From Kordiimonadaceae bacterium (GTDB lineage: Bacteria > Pseudomonadota > Alphaproteobacteria > Sphingomonadales > Kordiimonadaceae): a DNA stretch of 64,000 nucleotides. The notes below the pieces were generated by a model. That model did not search any database. It worked only from the letters and a program-made list of their open reading frames with translations, and was not told the DNA's origin. Below, in pieces: positions 56,701 to 64,000 of this stretch. Every line of letters starts with the position of its first letter. Within the stretch, counting starts at the first letter, position 1. Made by a program: the position numbers and the translations under genes. The stretch spans positions 2,004,161-2,068,160 of the forward strand of contig JAEPQB010000001.1 of NCBI GenBank assembly GCA_017640725.1, in the 5' to 3' direction.

Positions 56701-56793
56701 ATATGCGCCGGTGCCGAGTGCGAAACTAGCAACGAGTGTTGCCGCACTACCCATAAGAGCAGCGCGACGGAATTTTTTAAGTTCCTGAACCAC
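53734..56793 (-). CDS. Large TonB-dependent outer membrane receptor
   Basis: A 1019-residue receptor. A signal peptide ends ...GTGAYAQD, the TonB box-like segment is EEVVVTGSRI, and a plug domain holds LRNLGTNRTLVLVNNRRHV and YGADAVSGVVNFILKDDFEG. A long beta-barrel ends with the C-terminal aromatic TIGGNF. The unusually long extracellular loops contain Cys-poor, acidic segments. Such 950-1100 residue receptors in alpha- and gammaproteobacteria take up large ligands (siderophores, peptides, glycans), but no transport genes are adjacent. GTG start after AAAGGATTACAAC. It shares a divergent gap with a pseudo-receiver gene. Confidence 0.9.
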   Translation of the reverse strand: MVQELKKFRRAALMGSAATLVASFALGTGAYAQDAAADEEESIEEVVVTGSRIIRRDINAPSPVVVIGAVDIRDSGETDVSKLLREIPALNGSLTATGSTQTGFASDLNDDVGVGRLNLRNLGTNRTLVLVNNRRHVSAIQGSADVNVSTIPVALIENVETTTGGGSAVYGADAVSGVVNFILKDDFEGLDYRAQYSLSDEGDADNVFVALTGGVNFDDDRGNAVLSVEYTRQSRINRNDRPNAFGEGFFDLIANSPELTAALGRDGNADNVFVPDFRINFSSADGIIALYDAAVGGSVFGGIVGLGGEGSIPGVPAVQVFNNGTLRAFDFGVISNPFESSGGDGIQAANPNAAIVPYIDRINVNGLFRYELTDGIEMYAETKYVREQTGDADGIPFNDDIPIALDNAFIPTALRAQIDAAIASGITPEITLSRDILDREVIGRFNTDRQTLRLVGGFRGEFENGWRWDLSYNYGRTDIDTVNRNSRVEDRFFAGVDAVVDPTTGNIVCRSDIDPTALPPGSPFPSNRPGFLTFDPGDGQCIPINLFGRDSITAESGAFAFIDTLENAEIEQRQFLATLAGDSTDFFELPAGPVDFAIGYEYRQEKSSFIPPELERAGLLYNTVGEARDIVSGTYDVNEVFGEVSIPILEGVEFFESVRLDGSFRYTDHSTAGSIETYGTALQWQVDSNVRFRAAYNRAVRAPNIFELFSPAQPAFIGVTQDPCAPQNINAGTDNRATNCAQFVDPGFDPADFLSARVAGSTGGNPNLSEETADTYTIGVVLTPEFIPGLTITADYYNIEIEDAIDALSGREIAELCVDLPDINNPFCGQVTRDPNNGNAISDFESGNVNLGAFSTEGIDFLVNYQADLADWFDGDYGTFDQTITATHVFNNIEFPDPLDPTFGLDDNGQSALPEWILNYQARWTYGDFSLTWQTRYQSSQLNIGINNEDVADNPTFADPLKTGDAFVHDVSATYQVNDYANITFGINNLSDRKPFIGSLVRPVDPIGRTFFLTIGGNF

Positions 56794-56921
56794 GTTGTAA
56801 TCCTTTTTTGGTTTTTACCCTTGAAAGACAGATCCTGGCTTGTAGCCCCCAAAATCGACGGATGTCTGCCTTTGCTGAGGCTATGCTAACGAGATATTTC
56901 GTATTCCCCGTGCAAAACTAT

Positions 56922-57022
56922 ACCAAACTTGCGCGCGGTGGACGGAAATAGGGCACTACTGTGACATACACAACACAGCAATGGCTCACATCCCGGTGCG
57001 GTGAACTAAACGCAAGTTTGGT
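56922..57022. repeat. 12-bp inverted repeat pair in the receptor/pseudo-receiver gap
   Basis: ACCAAACTTGCG (56922-56933) and its perfect reverse complement CGCAAGTTTGGT (57011-57022) are separated by 77 bases in the 389-base intergenic region. They lie 129 bases from the receptor start and 160 from the small gene start. This may be an operator pair or a long-range stem. Otherwise 56794-57182 shows no gene. Confidence 0.55.
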
Positions 57023-57182
57023 TCGGAGTCAGGGAAATTTGAACTTTAAGGTTTGATTTACAGCTGAGCTGTACTACATTCTCAACTACAAATTATAGCG
57101 TACAAATAACAATAACTAGGCTTCAGCGAGGCTGTGCCTGTACGCTAACCATTCTTGGGACACATATACCCGGGGGTAGGGG

Positions 57183-57569
57183 ATGAAGCGCATGTCGAAA
57201 GAGCTCAATATTTTGCTTGTGGCGGCTCAGGCGGAGCAGATGCCGTTTTATGATCGTCTGAGTCAGCGCTATTCGCTCACCGCCGTAGAATGCGGATGCA
57301 AAGCGCTCCACATCATGAATGACAAGCCGATTGATGTTCTGGTTACTGAGGCCGAATTGGCTGACATGACTGGCAATGAACTGATTGCAGAAGCCGCTTC
57401 CCACGTTGAAACTGCGGCTGGCGTTGTGATTCATGCAAACGTTCAGGATTGTATCATTGCAGAAAGTGCCACGCCTCAGGGTGGGTTGGTGGAACATCTC
57501 AACCTGCCTGTCGGTGAATTCACCCTATTCAGTGCAGTTGATACACTAGCGCGTCGCCGCAATATCTAA
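57183..57569 (+). CDS. Receiver-like protein lacking phosphorylation residues
   Basis: A 128-residue protein with the alternating beta-alpha pattern of a CheY-type receiver: NILLVAAQAEQ (strand 1), then a helix (FYDRLSQRYS) and strand (LTAVECGCKAL), then DVLVTEAELADMTGNELIAEA at the position of DLVLLDxxMPxMDG. The phosphorylatable Asp is Glu56, the acidic pair after strand 1 is Ala14-Ala15, and the conserved Lys before the final Pro is not present (NLPVGE). It probably acts without phosphorylation, if it is a receiver at all; the similarity is by eye. ATG after TAGGGG. A terminator follows for the opposite gene only. Confidence 0.55.
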   Translation: MKRMSKELNILLVAAQAEQMPFYDRLSQRYSLTAVECGCKALHIMNDKPIDVLVTEAELADMTGNELIAEAASHVETAAGVVIHANVQDCIIAESATPQGGLVEHLNLPVGEFTLFSAVDTLARRRNI

Positions 57570-57624
57570 AGAAACCAACGCACTATTTAAGCGGTTTTCC
57601 AACCGCGCCCCAATCAACTATCTG

Positions 57625-57655
57625 GCAAAAGAAAACGGGGCCCGAAGGCCCCGTT
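57625..57655 (-). terminator. Rho-independent terminator of the second receptor gene
   Basis: On the minus strand AACGGGGCC, a TTCG tetraloop and GGCCCCGTT (57655 down to 57634) are followed by TTCTTTT. UUCG loops are very stable. Confidence 0.88.
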
Positions 57656-57680
57656 CTGCATAAGTCTATGACGCTACTTC

Positions 57681-60600
57681 TTAGAAGTTTGCGTTGATAC
57701 CGAACAGGAATGCACGGCCAACGAAGTCTGAGAAGTTCAGGTTGTTACCACCTGCCGCAGCAAGGCGAGTTGCGTTGCCGAGGTTGTCAAAGATGTTGTT
57801 CACTACGAAGCGAGCAGACACGTTATCCGTGATCGCATAACGAATTGTCGCGTTGTAAGTGTTGAAGTCTTTGAAGCGTGGGAACGTAGTCCGCTCGTCG
57901 GAGTTCTCGTTAGAGAACAGACCGCCAGACTCGTGACGCCACTGCAGCAAACCAGACCAACGATCGAGCTGGTAGCTAGCGTTAACCTGCCAACGGTGAC
58001 GAAGGTGGTTACGCTCGCGGTCAAGAACGTCAAGGTCAGCTGAACCAACTTTCAGGTCTGATTTCAGAAGCAAGAAGTAGTTAGCTGTCAGGTTCATTGT
58101 ACCGCCAAGGCTCTCAGAGATGTCAGCCAGGTCGAATGTATAGCTAGCATCAGTGATGATCGCTTCAAGACGGCGACGTGCAGCGTTTACCTGACCAGTG
58201 ATGAAGTTTTCAAGCTGGAAGGTAGTCGCGTTACGCGTGAACTGCGAACAAGAAGGCTCATTCGGGAAGTTCGAGCTGTCGTAACAAGCGTTGGCAACCT
58301 GAGTTGCAGTCAAGCTTTGGATCACATCTGTCACCTCAATGTTGGTGTAGTCAGATGAAATCGTCAGGCCTGGAATGAAGTCAGGCTCAAACACGAAACC
58401 AAGAGTGTATGATTCTGACAGTTCGTTCTGCAGGGTTGGGTTACCGCCAGTGAAGCCAGGCTGAGACGCGTTTGTGATGATTGAGATATAAGTATCGAAA
58501 TCAACACTTGGGTCCAGCGAGCCAGCAAGCGATGCGAATTGAGCTTCACAGTTTGCGCGACGAACAGCAGGGTTCGGGCCCGCACCGATAAAGCGGTTTT
58601 CACAAGGGTCTTGTGCGAAGTTGAAAGTTTGTACCTGAGGCGCAAACAGCTCAGTGATAGAAGGTGAGCGAATTGCTTCAGTGTAAGCACCACGGAAGGT
58701 GAATGCATCACCAATTCCTGGCAGGTTCAGGTTCAAACGACCACCAACAGTCCAAGTGTAGTCACCACCGGCAACAGAGTTGTCCACGAAGCGGACAGCA
58801 GCGTCGATCTGGAAGTTGTTAACTACAGAACCGATCGCATCGCCAAGGCCTTCACCGTTCGTTACGATTGGAAGCAGTGCCTCACCGTAAACTTCGTCAG
58901 TGTCGAAGCCACCGGCAACCGCACCAGTTGGTGCTGTTGGATCGATACCAATCTCAAGACCTTGGTCAACGTCAAAGCGACCACGCTCACGACGGTGAGT
59001 TACACCAACCGCAAGTGCAAGTGGACCAGCTGGCAAATCAATGATGTCGCCAGCAATGCTGCCTTCAATCACTGTTTGCTGCAGAGCCAAAGTAGAGATG
59101 TTGTTCTGGATCAGGTAATCACGAACGTCATCACCGAACTGTGCGTAACCAAGAATGTTGATCGGCACACACTCTGTGATGTCAGACGGAGTAGCTGGCG
59201 TAGTGATGCCACCTGGCTGATCTGGAACACCGTCGCCGAAACCTTCAACAGAAGAACGACAAACCGGGCGACCAGTTACAGGGTCAGCAATCGCGTCCAC
59301 TGCGAGACCATAACGAACACCGTTGATGTTAGCGTTAGAAGTCGTCGCATTGGTTTCACCGTAGCTGTAAGACAAGTCCCAGTTCCAAGAACGACCGAAG
59401 GCTTCAAAGTCACCTTCAAATCCGGTTACGAAACGGAAGCTGTCTTGGTCACGGCTGTTGCGGTTACCTTCCTGAATGTCAGTGTTGGTACGCGTGATGT
59501 TCAGGAACTGATCAGAATCATCTGTTGGATCGTAGATGCCGTTCAGCTCAAATACGTCGCGCATTTCATCAGTAACAAACGGGTTGTCACGGATGTTTAC
59601 AGCGAGTGTACCGTTTGCACCCGGACGGAAGAAGAACGTTGACCAAGAAGGCTGGTTGATCTCATCAGTAGATTCTGAACGAGAGTAAGCAGCTTCAGAG
59701 AACCAACGAATGTTGTCCGTGATGTCAAAGTGCGACAGCTGAGTGAAAGTGTAACGCTCAAGTGGTGAAACGAGAGTGTTTGCTTCGTTTGTTGACAGAA
59801 CGTATGGGTTGTTGATCGCGTTAGAACCAACTGAGAAGAAGATGCTGTTGTTACCAGCTTGGTCAGTTGGGCGAGTACCAATGTTGGCAACCGCAGCGTC
59901 AACAAGGCCACCATTCAGGCCAAAGATCAGTGGAACACCAACGCCGTTACCGTCTGCATCACGGCCACCGCTGAACAGCAGACCAAAGTCAGACGCACCA
60001 AGTTGGTGGAATGGACCAGCAAGTGGAACACCAGATTCAAGAACCTGGAATACACCGATGTGGTCAGTTACGAAACGCGTATCAGGAATACCGTCCGCAG
60101 CACCTGTGTTTGGCTCGTTTGCAACGAAGCCAGCACCGCGTGCCAGGAATGGACGCTCACGCGTGATCAAACCGTCTTGACGAGCGTATTCCATGGAAAC
60201 AACCACGTTACCACGACCGTCGGCGAAATTGCCGCCAACCAGTGTACGATAACGGTAGTTTTCAGCGTCGTTGTTATCAGAGATACCGTATTCGAGGTCA
60301 ACGTTCAGACCTTCGAAGTCATCTTTCAAGATAACGTTAACTGTACCGGCAATCGCATCAGAACCGTAAATCGGAGCACCACCAGTGTAGATGGTTTCAA
60401 TGCGGTCGATCAGTGCAGTTGGGATGGTGTTCAAGTCAACCTGAATACCAGAACCGGCAACACCGATGCCTGTCACAGATACGGAGCTTTGTGATACAAC
60501 GCGGCGACCATTGACCAGGGTCAGCGTACGCTGTGAACCCAGACCAAAGGCGTTCACGAAGTTCTGACCAACGTTCTGGCCAGCCTGGCCACCGTTTTCA

Positions 60601-60893
60601 GAAGCACCCGGAATACCGAATGATGGAAGTTGGTTGAGGGCCTGTGCAACGTTGTTGAAGGCACGCAGTTCAAGGAACTCGCTGTCCACAACTGTTGCCG
60701 GGTTTACTGTATCAAAGCCAGTACGCTTAATACGGGAACCCGTTACGACAACTTCTTCAACTTCGAAGTCCTCGTCGTCTGCCGCGGCGTCTTGCGCGTA
60801 TGCTGGGTTAACACCAGCTACGCCCATAGCGCTCAGCAGAGTGCAAGCTGTGCCCAATCGCAACTTGCGCTTAAACTCATCTGTATGAGCCAT
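57681..60893 (-). CDS. Large TonB-dependent outer membrane receptor, paralogue
   Basis: A 1070-residue receptor. A signal peptide ends ...GVNPAYAQD, the TonB box segment is EEVVVTGSRI, the plug holds GSQRTLTLVNGRRVV and YGSDAIAGTVNVILKDDFEG, and the barrel ends FLFGINANF. The start of the mature part is almost the same as in the other receptor (AQDAAAD then an acidic run), but the barrels differ. Codon choice looks strongly biased to GGT, CGT, AAC and GTT, suggesting high expression (inference). The ATG at 60893 follows GGAGGAGTTAAT. The pseudo-receiver gene lies between the two receptor genes. Confidence 0.9.
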   Translation of the reverse strand: MAHTDEFKRKLRLGTACTLLSAMGVAGVNPAYAQDAAADDEDFEVEEVVVTGSRIKRTGFDTVNPATVVDSEFLELRAFNNVAQALNQLPSFGIPGASENGGQAGQNVGQNFVNAFGLGSQRTLTLVNGRRVVSQSSVSVTGIGVAGSGIQVDLNTIPTALIDRIETIYTGGAPIYGSDAIAGTVNVILKDDFEGLNVDLEYGISDNNDAENYRYRTLVGGNFADGRGNVVVSMEYARQDGLITRERPFLARGAGFVANEPNTGAADGIPDTRFVTDHIGVFQVLESGVPLAGPFHQLGASDFGLLFSGGRDADGNGVGVPLIFGLNGGLVDAAVANIGTRPTDQAGNNSIFFSVGSNAINNPYVLSTNEANTLVSPLERYTFTQLSHFDITDNIRWFSEAAYSRSESTDEINQPSWSTFFFRPGANGTLAVNIRDNPFVTDEMRDVFELNGIYDPTDDSDQFLNITRTNTDIQEGNRNSRDQDSFRFVTGFEGDFEAFGRSWNWDLSYSYGETNATTSNANINGVRYGLAVDAIADPVTGRPVCRSSVEGFGDGVPDQPGGITTPATPSDITECVPINILGYAQFGDDVRDYLIQNNISTLALQQTVIEGSIAGDIIDLPAGPLALAVGVTHRRERGRFDVDQGLEIGIDPTAPTGAVAGGFDTDEVYGEALLPIVTNGEGLGDAIGSVVNNFQIDAAVRFVDNSVAGGDYTWTVGGRLNLNLPGIGDAFTFRGAYTEAIRSPSITELFAPQVQTFNFAQDPCENRFIGAGPNPAVRRANCEAQFASLAGSLDPSVDFDTYISIITNASQPGFTGGNPTLQNELSESYTLGFVFEPDFIPGLTISSDYTNIEVTDVIQSLTATQVANACYDSSNFPNEPSCSQFTRNATTFQLENFITGQVNAARRRLEAIITDASYTFDLADISESLGGTMNLTANYFLLLKSDLKVGSADLDVLDRERNHLRHRWQVNASYQLDRWSGLLQWRHESGGLFSNENSDERTTFPRFKDFNTYNATIRYAITDNVSARFVVNNIFDNLGNATRLAAAGGNNLNFSDFVGRAFLFGINANF

Positions 60894-61284
60894 ATTAACT
60901 CCTCCCAAGGATGTTTCGAGAAACTACCCAATAGATTTAAAGAAAGTCTCAGCAAAATCATGGTGGTGCGCCGAAACGCCCTAAATCCCACTGAGCCCAC
61001 GCTAGAGAATGAAAAGTTTCACACGTAAGTAAAGGTGAGATGGGCCAAAACGTTCACAAAAGTTTAAAACGCGAACCGCACTGTTGCGATTCAGCCACAT
61101 TTGTCGAGTCGTGCGCCAAGTTGTTGCCGCTAAAGCGCCAAGATGCGCGCTTTTTGTACCTATGGTTTAGCCATTTTCTTGGCTGCAGAGAGCCACTTGC
61201 GCTCCTCGATTCAGCACATCAAATGTTCACATTGTTGCTTCAGAGCATGCTGGCAAGCGCTGTACCAGTGCTGAATTTTGAGCC
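60894..61284. other. Intergenic region upstream of the second receptor gene, no gene seen
   Basis: This 391-base region holds no supported reading frame, terminator or repeat. It must contain the promoter of the minus-strand receptor gene, but I could not identify a convincing -35/-10 pair. The next gene toward higher coordinates is also on the minus strand and ends at 61285. Confidence 0.4.
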
Positions 61285-61842
61285 TTAACGGATACGCTTC
61301 ACCCGACCTGGGCGACCGCGCATGCCTTCAATGTAAGCGATGAAACCGCCCATGATGTTGCGCTTAATGCGAATGGATTTTGATCGCTTGGGCACGATGA
61401 GATGCGATCCTTTGACCTCTTTCCAAACTTGGCCATTGGTCATAAGGAAATAGTATCTGCCAGCTGCGTCGCGCCATTTGTGAGTGAACTGGAAAGTCTG
61501 TTCCTTGGGCGCCTTCTTCTTGTTGCGCTGCTCGTCGCGCTCTTCAATCTGCTGTCTGTTCAGGCCAAAATCGGAGGTGCGAACATCAACTGAGCTTTGG
61601 CGTTGGCCGCCCTCTTGACTGCGGGCACTGCCCTCTGGTCGGTTGGCTTCTCGCTGTTTCAAAATAGCAATGACCGCGTCGTAGCACTCTAATTTGTCAG
61701 CAGAATTTTTGATTTTCTCGCACGCCAACAGGTCTCTGATTTGATCTTCGCTTTGCGCAGAAACTGCTGGTGCGGTAGCCAGGCCTGCCAACAATAAAAT
61801 TGAAGTTGCTGCTGCTGTGTTCGTAAAACCTTGTGTCATCAT
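61285..61842 (-). CDS. Small exported protein of unknown function
   Basis: A 185-residue protein with a signal peptide ending ...TAPAVSAQS. The mature N-terminal part, RDLLACEKIKNSADKLECYD, has two cysteines 15 residues apart in a pattern (C-x-x-I-x(n)-R/K-L-x-C-Y-D) seen in several small exported proteobacterial families. A Gln/Arg-rich linker follows, then a basic C-terminal domain with FTHKWRDAAGRYYFLMTNGQVW. Function is unknown. Tandem ATGs at 61842 and 61839 are both possible starts; the ribosome-binding site is weak. Confidence 0.6.
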   Translation of the reverse strand: MMTQGFTNTAAATSILLLAGLATAPAVSAQSEDQIRDLLACEKIKNSADKLECYDAVIAILKQREANRPEGSARSQEGGQRQSSVDVRTSDFGLNRQQIEERDEQRNKKKAPKEQTFQFTHKWRDAAGRYYFLMTNGQVWKEVKGSHLIVPKRSKSIRIKRNIMGGFIAYIEGMRGRPGRVKRIR

Positions 61843-61967
61843 CAAACCCGAAACTTGTTAAGCCTTTTTACTAAAGCGGCCAAATAAACTCGCGCACATA
61901 CTGTTCATTGAATGAAAGCAATTTCAACCATAATTCGAGTTTTTGGCAGCAAGTAGGCAGTGTTCAT

Positions 61968-63386
61968 CTAATCTGCTGTGGATTGCTCAGCAAATTCAAT
62001 CGGCTGGCTGGTCTGAGCCAGCACAGCGTCCAGTGTCAAAATTCGGTCAATATCATGGACAATTGAGGCGCGGTTTGCGCGGAAGGATTCTAAATCTCTT
62101 CCTTTCAGTGTTCGTCCTGTAGGCAGCTTCAGCGTAAGCGGGTTGGTTTGTTTGCCGCCCACAAGAACCTCATAGTGTAGGTGTGCGGCTGTAACCCTGC
62201 CAGTGGCTCCGGAATATCCGATTATCTGACCTTGTTTTACCCGCTGGCCGCGTTTAATGCCGCGGCCAAACTTGCTAAGGTGCCCATAGGCGGTTTTGTA
62301 GCTTCCGTTGTGTTTGATACGGACATAATTGCCGTAGCTGCCGTTTCTGGCAGCCATCTCGATGACACCGTCTCCAGCCGCCATGATGGGCGTGCCAGTC
62401 GGAGCGCGGAAATCAACACCTTTGTGCATGCGCGTATAACCAAGCACCGGGTGCTTGCGCTTGCCATACCGAGACGTGACCACGGCCACGTCAAGCGGCG
62501 TTTTCATCAAAGCCCGTCGGGTACTCTCGCCCGATTCATCAAAGTAACCACCTTCGCCGTCATCAGCCTGGAACCAGGTGGCCTTCAAGGGGCGGCGTTT
62601 GAGGCCAAGGTCAACATGCAGAATGCGACCATTTTCCATGTCATCAAAATCTGGCGCATAACGACGTTCAAAATAGACTTGAAAGGTATCGCCTTGGCGG
62701 ATTTCGCGTTCGAAATCGACGTTGAAACTCATCATGCGGATGAGTTCAATAATGACGCTGTCTGGTAAACCTTCTCGCTTTGCCGACAAATAGAGATTGT
62801 CAGTTATCGTGCCTTCAACAAGGTGCGTAAGGGCAATGGTCTCTACCGCAGTGCGCTTGGCTTCATAGGCTTCGCTGCGCCGGATGACCGTTGCCTGGTC
62901 TGCAAAGTTGTCCCGAAGCTGCAGGCGTTCAATTTGGTTGCCGTCAATGGCATTTCTTTTGAGTTGAATCAGTTGTCCGCGCTGGAGTTTGCGTAGATCG
63001 GTCAACCCACCCAAAGCGTTCACTGCAGCATGAGCATTGCCACGGGCAATTTTTGCGCGCTGTAGAAGGCCGATAAGCGTTTCGTTGCGTTGTAGTCGAT
63101 AATCTTCGAGGGGAGGCTCAGCAGGTGGCGGGGGTGCAGGTTGCGATTGTGGTGCGGACTGCTGTGCAGACGCCGCCACTTCAGTCTCTATCATGGGCGA
63201 GGGTGTTTCATACCCCGCGTGATTGCTGACATTAAGGCCGATGACGGCGGTGAGGCCCAGCCCTGCCAGGGCCATAAAGCCCGCAGGTGATTCGCTTTTT
63301 CTGATTACATCCAGCAGCGGCAGCTGTTTTGCTGAGCGCCAGACCTTCTCAGAGATCTCTTTTATAAAAAAAACAAAGGAGCGCAT
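61968..63386 (-). CDS. M23 family zinc endopeptidase (peptidoglycan hydrolase-like)
   Basis: A 472-residue protein. An N-terminal membrane anchor (MALAGLGLTAVIGLNVS) is followed by a Pro/Gln-rich linker and a LysM/OapA-like region (NETLIGLLQRAKIARG...RGQLIQLKR). The C-terminal LytM domain has the zinc ligands in RMHKGVDFRAP and HLHYEV. It likely cuts peptide crosslinks of peptidoglycan at division or elongation, or activates amidases if degenerate; all visible zinc ligands are intact. The ATG at 63386 follows GAGAGGTAGG; the longer frame to 63407 is less likely. Confidence 0.9.
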   Translation of the reverse strand: MRSFVFFIKEISEKVWRSAKQLPLLDVIRKSESPAGFMALAGLGLTAVIGLNVSNHAGYETPSPMIETEVAASAQQSAPQSQPAPPPPAEPPLEDYRLQRNETLIGLLQRAKIARGNAHAAVNALGGLTDLRKLQRGQLIQLKRNAIDGNQIERLQLRDNFADQATVIRRSEAYEAKRTAVETIALTHLVEGTITDNLYLSAKREGLPDSVIIELIRMMSFNVDFEREIRQGDTFQVYFERRYAPDFDDMENGRILHVDLGLKRRPLKATWFQADDGEGGYFDESGESTRRALMKTPLDVAVVTSRYGKRKHPVLGYTRMHKGVDFRAPTGTPIMAAGDGVIEMAARNGSYGNYVRIKHNGSYKTAYGHLSKFGRGIKRGQRVKQGQIIGYSGATGRVTAAHLHYEVLVGGKQTNPLTLKLPTGRTLKGRDLESFRANRASIVHDIDRILTLDAVLAQTSQPIEFAEQSTAD

Positions 63387-63609
63387 CCTACCTCTCACTA
63401 ATAACAACGGCCGCCCCGGCCCCGGATGATTCTTTTAATGTCATCTCTGCCTAACGGTTGTTTACCTGTTTATATTATAAAGGGCAACTTTGACATGTTT
63501 CTCGGCCCAAGCCGTCAGTGTTTCTAAAATTTGGGCTCAAGGAAATATAGGGTTTCTGCGGGTTTGCGGCGGGCTCAGGAAAAAAACGACATTTTCTCAA
63601 AAAAAGCCC

Positions 63610-63638
63610 TTGCGTTTATCTCGGGCCGGCTCTAGAAA
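63610..63638 (+). promoter_or_regulatory. Candidate upstream rRNA operon promoter
   Basis: TTGCGT (63610-63615), a 17-base spacer and TAGAAA (63633-63638), followed by CCGCTCCACCGACGCGG. The -10 followed by a C-rich, GACGCG discriminator is the form I recall for alphaproteobacterial rrn promoters. Confidence 0.5.
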
Positions 63639-63742
63639 CCGCTCCACCGACGCGGTCAGCCGCTCGGCATCTGGCGCGAAGCCAGCCTGCTGAGCGGTCG
63701 TGTTGGTCACCAAAAAGACCTGGTTAAGTAGCATTTGCTGTC

Positions 63743-63772
63743 TTGACATTATGATGGGAGACATCATATACA
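63743..63772 (+). promoter_or_regulatory. Candidate second rRNA operon promoter
   Basis: A perfect TTGACA (63743-63748), an 18-base spacer and TATACA (63767-63772; CATATA at 16 bases is an alternative). It lies about 95 bases upstream of boxA. Confidence 0.6.
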
Positions 63773-63865
63773 GGTCGCCTTGCCGCACGCTGACGAAATG
63801 TCCGGTCCGGCGCAGCCTGAATTGATAAGACTAGCAAGACTGGCATTGCCGGTTCGGGTGTTTTT

Positions 63866-64000
63866 TGCTCTTTGACATTGTGATATTGGAAGGGAGATGT
63901 GGACGGTGGTCTGGTTGATCATCATCTATATTTCCGAGATGGTTCGCCTGCTTTTACGGGTAGGTTAATCATCAGCTATTTCGGTTTCCTTAACCGGAAT
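63866..64000 (+). ncRNA. Start of an rRNA operon leader with boxA (16S gene beyond window)
   Basis: TGCTCTTTGACA (63866-63877) is the alphaproteobacterial form of the rrn boxA antitermination sequence (E. coli TGCTCTTTAACA). The following GATATTGGAAGGGAGATGTGG is the kind of text that precedes 16S rRNA in these genomes. The mature 16S 5' end (AGAGTTTGATC) is not reached. Earlier bases from 63387 contain no supported gene other than the promoters listed. Confidence 0.75.

Noticed and set aside
63597..63788. 63-codon minus-strand frame near the right edge
   Set aside because: It covers both predicted rRNA promoters and has no sign of coding.
1..64000. CRISPR arrays, tRNA genes, insertion sequences
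   Set aside because: I looked for regularly spaced repeats, cloverleaf acceptor ends and transposase motifs on both strands and saw none; short tRNA genes could still be missed by eye.

Overview
This window reads as a chromosomal segment of a free-living Gram-negative alphaproteobacterium. The evidence is the alphaproteobacterial family set (DUF2794, DUF1178, DUF4167, a Flp-type pilin, a PTS-Ntr type PtsP), the gene order secA/argJ/mutT, the run methyltransferase-comF-grxC-nitrilase-DUF1178-ubiG-lysC-ptsP, the prfA-prmC-DUF4167-clpB block, and two very large TonB-dependent receptors. A marine group such as Kordiimonadales would fit, but that is an inference. Base composition looks even. I saw no insertion sequence, prophage, CRISPR array or tRNA gene. 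Almost everything is housekeeping, with a few accessory pockets.

Layout. 1-2711: the 3' part of a carotenoid-oxygenase-family gene, an SCP2-type thiolase and a DUF1295 membrane protein in one tight run. 2790-7045: a hybrid sensor kinase, DUF2794, and two tandem exported DUF2807 proteins closed by a terminator. 7223-12637: a beta-etherase-like GST, then a four-gene GldA/GldF/GldG/DUF4340 ABC exporter operon. 12750-14706: htpG. 14730-17754 (minus): a CorC/HlyC-type CBS membrane protein, aroB and aroK. 17974-21199: a 46-residue membrane microprotein, a 718-residue exported protein of unknown function, and xerD. 21400-28065: accA, then nrdA and nrdB. The two nrd genes each carry NrdR-box-like sites and are separated by a minus-strand dehydratase/ornithine-cyclodeaminase-family pair.

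28126-35399: an exported unknown protein and secA (with a doubled C-terminal zinc motif) on the minus strand, then argJ, a small coiled-coil protein, an orphan Flp pilin (minus), mutT and a nucleotidyltransferase-like protein. 35396-44455: a methyltransferase, comF, grxC, a nitrilase-family amidase, DUF1178, ubiG, lysC, a nitronate-monooxygenase-like flavoprotein and ptsP. 44678-53714: a RodZ-like protein, ispG, hisS, prfA, prmC, DUF4167 and clpB. 53734-60893: two giant TonB-dependent receptors flanking a small receiver-like protein that has lost its phosphorylation residues. 61285-63386: a small exported protein and an M23 endopeptidase. 63610-64000: tandem promoters and a boxA-containing leader that look like the start of an rRNA operon whose 16S gene lies just past the window.

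I found no obvious undescribed defence or biosynthetic system. The signals most worth following are the pseudo-receiver and its shared inverted repeat between the two receptors, the doubled SEC-C tail of SecA, the structured nrdA leader with paired NrdR boxes, the microprotein plus solenoid-like pair next to xerD, and the isolated dehydratase/imine-reductase-like pair. All functional calls come from reading motifs by eye. Starts were chosen by ribosome-binding site and family length, and several differ from the longest possible reading frame.
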